Under the pieces are notes generated by a model. It was not told where the DNA came from. It saw only the letters and a list, made by a program, of their open reading frames with translations, and did not search any database. Positions 58,830-64,000 of a stretch of 64,000 bases of DNA are shown piece after piece. The stretch is from Methanofollis fontis. GTDB taxonomy: Archaea > Halobacteriota > Methanomicrobia > Methanomicrobiales > Methanofollaceae. The stretch covers positions 310,001 to 374,000 of the forward strand of contig NZ_PGCL01000001.1 in assembly GCF_004297185.1 (NCBI RefSeq), written 5' to 3'. The first letter of the stretch is position 1. Each line of letters opens with the position of its first letter. Position numbers and translations under genes: made by a program.

Positions 58830-59561
58830 TCAGGCACGGAAGGAGACAACAGCGCCATCGTTCCCGATACCGGCAACGAGTTCAATGGCGGCGTCCTCGC
58901 GTATCCGGTAGCGGACGGCGCGACCGTCCCGCTCCCTGCTGATGATCCGGTCCTCCGCAAGCCTGTTGACATGCCAGGTGACGGCCGGTCCCGAGATCCC
59001 CAGGATATCAGCGATCTCCTGCCGGGTCGCTCCGGGATGCTCCAGGATCCCAACCAGGATCTGCCGCGTGGTGGCGTTCCTGAGGTGTTTGAACACCCGC
59101 TGCTGGACCTGTGTATAGGTTCCGCTGTTCTCGTAGAACCGCCGATATCCGTCCTCGTCGAGGGTGGTGATCTTGTGGTGCTCCTCCAGGACCGCTAGAT
59201 GATAGCGGAGCGTGCTCAGCGGCATCGCCGCAACATCGGAGAGCCCCCGGAGGTGGATGCCGGGCGATGCCCGGATGGCGTCGTAGATCTCCGACCTGAG
59301 CGGGTGGTCCAGCACGTTCCGGGGCGCCACCCGCCGCCAGCCCAGGGCGAGGCAGGTCTTCGCCGCCCCCAGGAGTTCAAGCGGGAGGACGCAGACCTCC
59401 AGCAGCACCACCCAGAGCGGGAGCTCCCAGACGGCGACCTCGTGCAGCGCTGCCGGGGGGCCGGAGGGCGGGTGCGCCCCCCCCGGGCTGACGACATATG
59501 CGGCGGAGACGGCCTGCACCAGGGCGAGGGCAAGGACCAGGAACGCCACCCGCCCCCACAT
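58830..59561 (-). CDS. Membrane-bound regulator with two winged-helix domains
   Basis: A 243-residue protein with two N-terminal hydrophobic segments (about residues 1-23 and 43-65) and a cytoplasmic part carrying two winged helices in tandem: HPLRSEIYDAIRASPGIHLRGLSDVAAMPLSTLRYHLAVLEEHHKI and RQILVGILEHPGATRQEIADILGISGPAVTWHVNRLAEDRII. The outer loop would sense a surface or envelope signal. ATG 59561 is preferred, with GGTGAG five bases upstream, over ATG 59591. The gene for a secreted protein ends four bases upstream, so they are an operon pair. Confidence 0.85.
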   Translation of the reverse strand: MWGRVAFLVLALALVQAVSAAYVVSPGGAHPPSGPPAALHEVAVWELPLWVVLLEVCVLPLELLGAAKTCLALGWRRVAPRNVLDHPLRSEIYDAIRASPGIHLRGLSDVAAMPLSTLRYHLAVLEEHHKITTLDEDGYRRFYENSGTYTQVQQRVFKHLRNATTRQILVGILEHPGATRQEIADILGISGPAVTWHVNRLAEDRIISRERDGRAVRYRIREDAAIELVAGIGNDGAVVSFRA

Positions 59562-59565
59562 CCGC

Positions 59566-60273
59566 TCACCAGAGATAGGTGCTGAATGCATAGTTACTCG
59601 ACGTAAACGGTCTCGATCCGCTGATCTTCAGGAACCATTTTCCCTGTGCGATCCCGGCCTCATTGGAGATCCGAAGATAGATCCTGCCATCCTCTTTGCC
59701 GTCGCTCGTATCGTCATAGGTGCCGAGCACGCCGTCCGGGTGATAGATCGTCAGGCCGAGCGGGCGCTCCGGATCCTTCCAGACGAGGTCCACCCAGAAA
59801 CAGGTGGTGTTCGATTCGACGTCCAGGAGGTAATAGCGGCTTCTGCTACCGAAATCCGGAAATAAAGGAAGGGTGTTCGACGAGAAAGGCAGATTCAAGT
59901 GATTGTCTTCCCCCACCCCATCAAGAGAGGCGGTCGGTTCCGGGGCGGCGGTGCACCCGGCATACCCTCCGGCCCTTTCCGCTGCGGTGTCCTCCAGGAC
60001 GACCACAGAGGAGTCCTCCGCCGCCTTCACTGAATACACGGCAACCCTGAGAACGGAGGAGGGATCGTCCTCATGCACCATATCGATGGGTCCGTTTCGC
60101 ATAATGAACACGTAGCCCGGGACTTCGACAAATTCAGAGGCATCGACGACGGTGACTGTGATCATCGAGGGATCGTTCGGGTCGGCGGGGAAGGAGGGAA
60201 ACGCCAGACAGAGAGAGGGCGAGGTGACAACCAGCAGCAGCACCGCCACGCATCCCATGCTCCACGATCGCAT
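59566..60273 (-). CDS. Secreted protein of unknown function
   Basis: A 235-residue exported protein with a signal peptide (MGCVAVLLLVVTSPSLCLA). The mature part includes beta-rich segments ITVTVVDASEFVEVPGYVF and, near the C-terminus, YYLLDVESNTTCFWVDLVWKDPERPLGLTIYHPDGVLGTYDDTSDGKEDGRIYLRIS, a pattern reminiscent of PPC-like domains. ATG 60273 lies about 27 bases behind a TATA-like GATTTAAGG (about 60300). It is in one operon with the membrane HTH regulator, so it may be its sensor partner. Confidence 0.75.
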   Translation of the reverse strand: MRSWSMGCVAVLLLVVTSPSLCLAFPSFPADPNDPSMITVTVVDASEFVEVPGYVFIMRNGPIDMVHEDDPSSVLRVAVYSVKAAEDSSVVVLEDTAAERAGGYAGCTAAPEPTASLDGVGEDNHLNLPFSSNTLPLFPDFGSRSRYYLLDVESNTTCFWVDLVWKDPERPLGLTIYHPDGVLGTYDDTSDGKEDGRIYLRISNEAGIAQGKWFLKISGSRPFTSSNYAFSTYLW

Positions 60274-60438
60274 GGGTATGGTATGGCGCGCATCCCCCCT
60301 TAAATCATCTGGCACAACCGTTAACGTATTATCGTTACCAGAACGGTCCTGAAGACGTGTAAACGATTGCGTCAGAAGCCTATTATAAACTCGGGCAAAT
60401 ATTCATTCCCCTGTTCAAATAAGGAGACCTGAAAACAC

Positions 60439-61359
60439 ATGATACGTTGCGAACACCTGACCAAGGTGTACAATGGCGTTGCGGCCGTCGACGACCTCTG
60501 CCTCGAGATCCCGCCGGGCGAGATCTTCGGCCTCCTCGGTCCGAACGGCGCCGGGAAGAGCACCACCATCCTGATGCTCATCGGACTCATCGAACCGACC
60601 TCAGGGGCGTGTTTTATCGACGGCATCGAGGTGGCGAAGAACCCGATCGAGGTGAAGCACCGGATCGGCTACATGCCCGAGGACGTCGGTTTCTACGCCA
60701 CCCTGACGGCCGAAGAGAACCTGGAGTACTCAGCGCGGCTCTTCGGCATGGACGCCGCCGAACGGCGGAAGCGGATCCCGGACCTCCTCTCCCTGGTCGG
60801 TCTCGACGGGATCGAGAAGCAGGTCGGCGGGTATTCGAAGGGGATGCGCCAGCGCCTCGGTCTTGCCAGGGCCCTGATCAACGATCCATCTCTGATCATC
60901 CTGGACGAACCCACGGCAAACCTGGACCCGCAGGGGGTGGCGGACTACCGGCGGATCATCGGTGAAACGGCGGATAACGGCACCACGGTGCTCGTCTCCT
61001 CCCATATCCTCTCCGAGGTGAACCGGGTCTGCACGGCGGCCGCCATCCTCGCCCGCGGCAGACTGGTGGCGAGCGGCACCCGGGACGACCTGACAGGGGC
61101 GGCGACCCTCGATCAGGAAGGGATCGCCATCCGCATCGAGACCTATTCCCCCATGCCCCCCTTCGACGACCCGGCGATCCTCTCGGCCGACTACTCGGAG
61201 ACCAGGCAGGAGGCACGGATCGTGGCGCAGACGGATATCAGGGAGCGCATAGCCGACAGATTGCTCAGGGCAAACGTCCCGGTGCGCCGGATCGAGGCGG
61301 AGCAGCCCGACCTGGAGGAGGTCCTCCTCTCCTATTATGGCGGGGAGGCCTCCTCATGA
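60439..61359 (+). CDS. ABC transporter ATPase
   Basis: A 306-residue ATPase: Walker A LGPNGAGKSTT (about residues 33-43), signature GGYSKGMRQRLGLA, Walker B LIILDEPTANLDPQG, H-loop SSHILSE. A C-terminal domain of about 90 residues follows, typical of ATPases that pair with ABC-2 permeases. AAGGAGACC precedes the start. It overlaps the permease gene by four bases (ATGA). Confidence 0.93.
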   Translation: MIRCEHLTKVYNGVAAVDDLCLEIPPGEIFGLLGPNGAGKSTTILMLIGLIEPTSGACFIDGIEVAKNPIEVKHRIGYMPEDVGFYATLTAEENLEYSARLFGMDAAERRKRIPDLLSLVGLDGIEKQVGGYSKGMRQRLGLARALINDPSLIILDEPTANLDPQGVADYRRIIGETADNGTTVLVSSHILSEVNRVCTAAAILARGRLVASGTRDDLTGAATLDQEGIAIRIETYSPMPPFDDPAILSADYSETRQEARIVAQTDIRERIADRLLRANVPVRRIEAEQPDLEEVLLSYYGGEASS

Positions 61360-62477
61360 GGTCGGCAGGGCTGCGGGTGATCGCCGGCAAGGAGTTCAAC
61401 GACCACCTGCGGAGCAGGAAGTTTCACCTGATCTTCGGGATCTTCCTGGTCATCGCCGCCGTCGGGCTCATCAGCGGGGCGGTCGAGTACCAGAAACAGA
61501 TCGACGACTACAACAGCATGCAACAGGCGGCCCAGGATGACGGATTCATGGAAAAATCGTATTACTCCTGGAAACCGACGATCCTCTCCGCCTTCACCGA
61601 GATGTCCATGCTGATGACGACGATCGGCGTGATCCTCGGGATTGCGATGGGTTTTGACCTCATCACCAAGGAGAAGGAGAGCCGATCCCTGAAGATCCTG
61701 CTCTCGCACCCGATCTACCGTGACGAGGTGATCAACGGCAAGGCCCTTGGGGGCGTTGCGGCGATCGCCCTGGCGATGGGGATCATGCTCGTGCTCTCTC
61801 TTGCCGTGATACTCCTCTTCGGGATCGTCCCGGACTTCGAGGAGATCGTGCGGATGCTCCTCTTCGGGGTGCTCTCGTTCCTGCTCGTCTTCTCGTTCTT
61901 CGCAATCGCCCTGTTCATGTCGACGGTGGCAAAGGACAGCGGGAGCGCCATCATCTACACCCTGATCGTCATGATCGTGCTCTCCTCCCTCCTCCCGGTC
62001 TTCACCTACGGCTCAGTCTACACCGCCGTCTTCGGCCAGCCCCCCGAACCGCCGGAGTCCGATATGATGTATTTCAGTGGCCAGGGCACCACCGTTGTGT
62101 CGAGGGCGGTCGAGATCGTGGACGGTGAGGGCATGCCCGAACCGGTGGTCGACGAGGCCTGGCAGGAGTACGAGGAGAAGTCCCGCGCCTACTGGGAACG
62201 ACGGCAGGCGGTCGGGGAAGCCGTCTCCCTGCTCTCGCCGACGAACAACTACCAGCGGCTGGCCTATGCCGTGACCAACCCGGGCATGGCGCGGATGATG
62301 TTGAGCAGTTCCAGTTACTCGGTCGTGGAAATGGAAGACGAGATACCGCAGGAGGGTTTCTCCGCGCTCTTCTCCCTCCTCGGTGAGATGGCGACGAACA
62401 TCGCCGCCCTGATCATCACCCCCGCCCTCTTCTTCGGGCTTGCCTGGGTGCGGTTCATGCGGGAGGACGTGCGATGA
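61356..62477 (+). CDS. ABC-2 family permease with large external loop
   Basis: A 373-residue permease of the NatB/ABC-2 type (COG1277-like). The first helix (LIFGIFLVIAAVGLISGAVEY) is followed by an extracellular region, then four to five central helices, a second outside region of about 120 residues containing GEGMPEPVVDEAWQEYEEKSR, and a last helix near the C-terminus. It is the transmembrane part of the exporter. It overlaps the ATPase before and the NEW3 gene after by four bases each. Confidence 0.9.
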   Translation: MRSAGLRVIAGKEFNDHLRSRKFHLIFGIFLVIAAVGLISGAVEYQKQIDDYNSMQQAAQDDGFMEKSYYSWKPTILSAFTEMSMLMTTIGVILGIAMGFDLITKEKESRSLKILLSHPIYRDEVINGKALGGVAAIALAMGIMLVLSLAVILLFGIVPDFEEIVRMLLFGVLSFLLVFSFFAIALFMSTVAKDSGSAIIYTLIVMIVLSSLLPVFTYGSVYTAVFGQPPEPPESDMMYFSGQGTTVVSRAVEIVDGEGMPEPVVDEAWQEYEEKSRAYWERRQAVGEAVSLLSPTNNYQRLAYAVTNPGMARMMLSSSSYSVVEMEDEIPQEGFSALFSLLGEMATNIAALIITPALFFGLAWVRFMREDVR

Positions 62478-63919
62478 CCAGGGTGTTCGCCCTCCTCGCC
62501 GCCCTGCTGGTGCTCACCGCCGCCCTGCCCCTGCCGGCGGCGGCCGGGAGCATATCGTCAGGGAGCGTCTCGGTCCACTGCGATTTTCCCGGTCAGGTGG
62601 TGGAGGCCGGGGAGACGGCGACCTTCAGCCTCACCGCCACGAACAACGGCGCCCCCGCGGACGGGAGCGCCGACCAGATCCGGATGTGGACCGAGAACTA
62701 TGCCGGGAGCAGGAACTGGGAGATGCGGTTTGTCGACGGCGAGACCGAGGTGAACCGGGTCTCCATCCCGGCCGGCGGATCAAAGGTCGTCACCCTCGAG
62801 GTGGAGACGGCGGCCGACACCCCGGTCGGCGAGTATCCGCTGAAGGCGCATATCGGCGACGGCACGATCTGGCTCCATGTCACCATCTCGAAGACACATA
62901 CCGGCGAACTCGGCACCCTGAACCTGCTGGTGACCGACAAGGACGGGGAGCGGGTGAAGGGAGCGACGGTCGAGGTCTATAGCGGGAGCGAGAGCGAGCC
63001 CTTCGACCGGGTGATGACGACGGCCGACGGGAGGATCAGCACCGGCCTCCCGCAGGACGTCTATCTCCTCCTGATCACCAAACCCGGCTACCGCTCAGCC
63101 GAGAAGAGGGACGTGAAGGTGAAGTGCGGGATCACCACCGACGCCGGGACGGTGATGCTCGAGAAGTCCTCCTATGCGGCCGAGGTGACGGTGAAGTCCT
63201 CCCTGATCACCACACCGGCGGGCAGGAACCCGACCTTCGAGATGACCCTCCAGAACGTCGGGAAGGCCGACGACACCTACCGGCTCTCGACCGGCGACCT
63301 CCCTGCGGGCTGGTACGCCCGTTACAAGGAAAATGCCGGGGACACCAGCGACATCTCGGAGATCTTCGTACCGGCCGGCGGGGAGCGGAGCCTCTATCTC
63401 GAAGCGATCCCGCCCTACGGCACGGAAGTCGGCGACTACTCGTTTACGGCCGCGATCGAGTCCTCCTCCGACGTCTATACCGAGGACCTGACGGCGAAGA
63501 TCAGCGGGAGTTATGAGATGCGGATCTCGGCTGAACGCTACCGCTACGAGGCGGATATGGGCGAGAGCGTCACCTTCGATCTTCAGATCAGGAACATCGG
63601 CAATGCCGGCGCCCTGACCGGGATCCGGTTCGAGGTAAACGCACCGCAGGGCTGGAAGGCGACGGTGACGCCGGCGAACATCACGAGTCTCCAGCCCGGC
63701 GAGTCGGAGCGGGTGAGCGTGACGGTGGTGCCGCCGTCGAGCATCGTCGCCTCCGAGTACAAGATCACCGTGAACACCATATCCGACCAGGGCGAACTGA
63801 GCGACGACTTCCGGATCGTCGTCAGAGAACAGTCATTTGCTGCGATCGCCGGACTCCTGCTGCTCGGTGCGATCGCCGGGGGCGTCTGGTACTATTTCAG
63901 GAAGTACCAGCGCCGCTAA
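62474..63919 (+). CDS. Surface protein with NEW3/CARDB-like domains and C-terminal membrane helix
   Basis: A 481-residue protein: signal peptide (1-24), an N-terminal beta domain (VVEAGETATFSLTATNNG), a carboxypeptidase-regulatory-like domain (LNLLVTDKDGERVKGATVEVYSG, about 150-225), two NEW3-type domains (NPTFEMTLQNVGKADDTYRLS..., GESVTFDLQIRNIGNAGAL..., with LPAGWYARY and PQGWKATVTP) and a C-terminal helix AAIAGLLLLGAIAGGVWYYF with a basic tail. Such proteins regularly accompany this ABC-2 pair in methanogens; it may be its outside substrate-binding or guiding part. All three genes are coupled. Confidence 0.88.
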   Translation: MTRVFALLAALLVLTAALPLPAAAGSISSGSVSVHCDFPGQVVEAGETATFSLTATNNGAPADGSADQIRMWTENYAGSRNWEMRFVDGETEVNRVSIPAGGSKVVTLEVETAADTPVGEYPLKAHIGDGTIWLHVTISKTHTGELGTLNLLVTDKDGERVKGATVEVYSGSESEPFDRVMTTADGRISTGLPQDVYLLLITKPGYRSAEKRDVKVKCGITTDAGTVMLEKSSYAAEVTVKSSLITTPAGRNPTFEMTLQNVGKADDTYRLSTGDLPAGWYARYKENAGDTSDISEIFVPAGGERSLYLEAIPPYGTEVGDYSFTAAIESSSDVYTEDLTAKISGSYEMRISAERYRYEADMGESVTFDLQIRNIGNAGALTGIRFEVNAPQGWKATVTPANITSLQPGESERVSVTVVPPSSIVASEYKITVNTISDQGELSDDFRIVVREQSFAAIAGLLLLGAIAGGVWYYFRKYQRR

Positions 63920-63921
63920 CC

Positions 63922-63928
63922 TTTTTTT
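63922..63928 (+). terminator. T-run terminator of the ABC/NEW3 operon
   Basis: Seven T three bases behind the stop codon, in front of the large hairpin at 63956. Confidence 0.45.
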
Positions 63929-63955
63929 CTGGAGGTACTCTCCCTGATCGTCCCG

Positions 63956-63986
63956 TCGTAGATAACGAAACCTTCGTTATCTACGA
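63956..63986. repeat. Perfect 14-bp stem hairpin near the right edge
   Basis: TCGTAGATAACGAA (63956-63969), loop ACC, TTCGTTATCTACGA (63973-63986): a flawless 14-bp inverted repeat of AT-rich composition in a GC-rich genome. No T-run follows, so it is not a classical terminator. It could be a two-way transcription stop, an operator for the gene beyond the edge, or a small repeat element. Confidence 0.7.
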
Positions 63987-64000
63987 GAGGGGGAAACGAC

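Overview
The window looks like a chromosomal segment of a high-GC methanogenic archaeon of the order Methanomicrobiales (a Methanoculleus/Methanofollis-like genome is my guess; the sequence alone does not fix the genus). Support: a partial F420-reducing hydrogenase large subunit (FrhA), Fe(II)-type GTP cyclohydrolase MptA, an amino acid kinase of the MfnE (methanofuran) type, archaeal aIF2-beta with a TRAM tail, Rpo11, aEF-1beta, a 7S SRP RNA, many leaderless genes placed about 27 bases behind a TATA box, and PKD-repeat surface proteins.

Layout. 0-13.7 kb is mostly housekeeping: frhA (cut by the left edge), mptA, ilvC, a flavodoxin, purL, aIF2-beta, rpo11, an amino acid permease, an MBL hydrolase/AAA ATPase pair, and two overlapping M24 peptidases (MetAP2 and a Xaa-Pro-type peptidase). 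At 13.77 kb a tRNA-Asn marks the start of an AT-rich island (about 14.0-16.9 kb) with an AbiJ-NTD3-like/TIR-like candidate defence gene and an unknown four-helix membrane protein. The island ends at an inverted 3' fragment of a tRNA-Asn. 17-24.3 kb holds a methyltransferase, a PadR-controlled ABC efflux operon with a visible palindromic operator, glutamine-dependent NadE and a lipoprotein of the D-Ala-D-Ala carboxypeptidase (S13) family. A CAU-anticodon tRNA (24.4 kb) is followed by a second AT-rich stretch with a YbjN-like gene.

25.5-30.2 kb carries two paralogous secreted PKD proteins whose promoters and leaders are also duplicated. 30.4-38.4 kb holds an AI-2E family transporter, an HdeD-like protein, a radical-SAM sulfatase-maturating enzyme next to a Cys-type arylsulfatase, a small membrane protein, and a pentameric ligand-gated ion channel with a large extra N-terminal region. 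38.5-43.6 kb has a Zn-ribbon methyltransferase-like protein, the SRP RNA followed 12 bases later by malate dehydrogenase, the MfnE/Zn-ribbon/aEF-1beta operon, and a phospholipase D-like membrane protein sharing one palindromic TATA box with mfnE.

43.6-52 kb contains a small HTH regulator with a perfect operator palindrome, an anion transporter, a degenerate two-gene signalling pair, an intergenic repeat family, and a translationally coupled operon: HTH-PAS regulator, Rsm22-like methyltransferase, and a membrane-anchored acetolactate decarboxylase. 52.4-64 kb has a TPR protein, a TudS-like/deoxyribosyltransferase fusion, Tsr3, alpha-glucan phosphorylase, a tiny membrane peptide, a membrane-bound HTH regulator with a secreted partner, and an ABC transporter/NEW3-domain operon ending in a strong hairpin. 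I saw no CRISPR array, transposase, intact integrase or replication origin.
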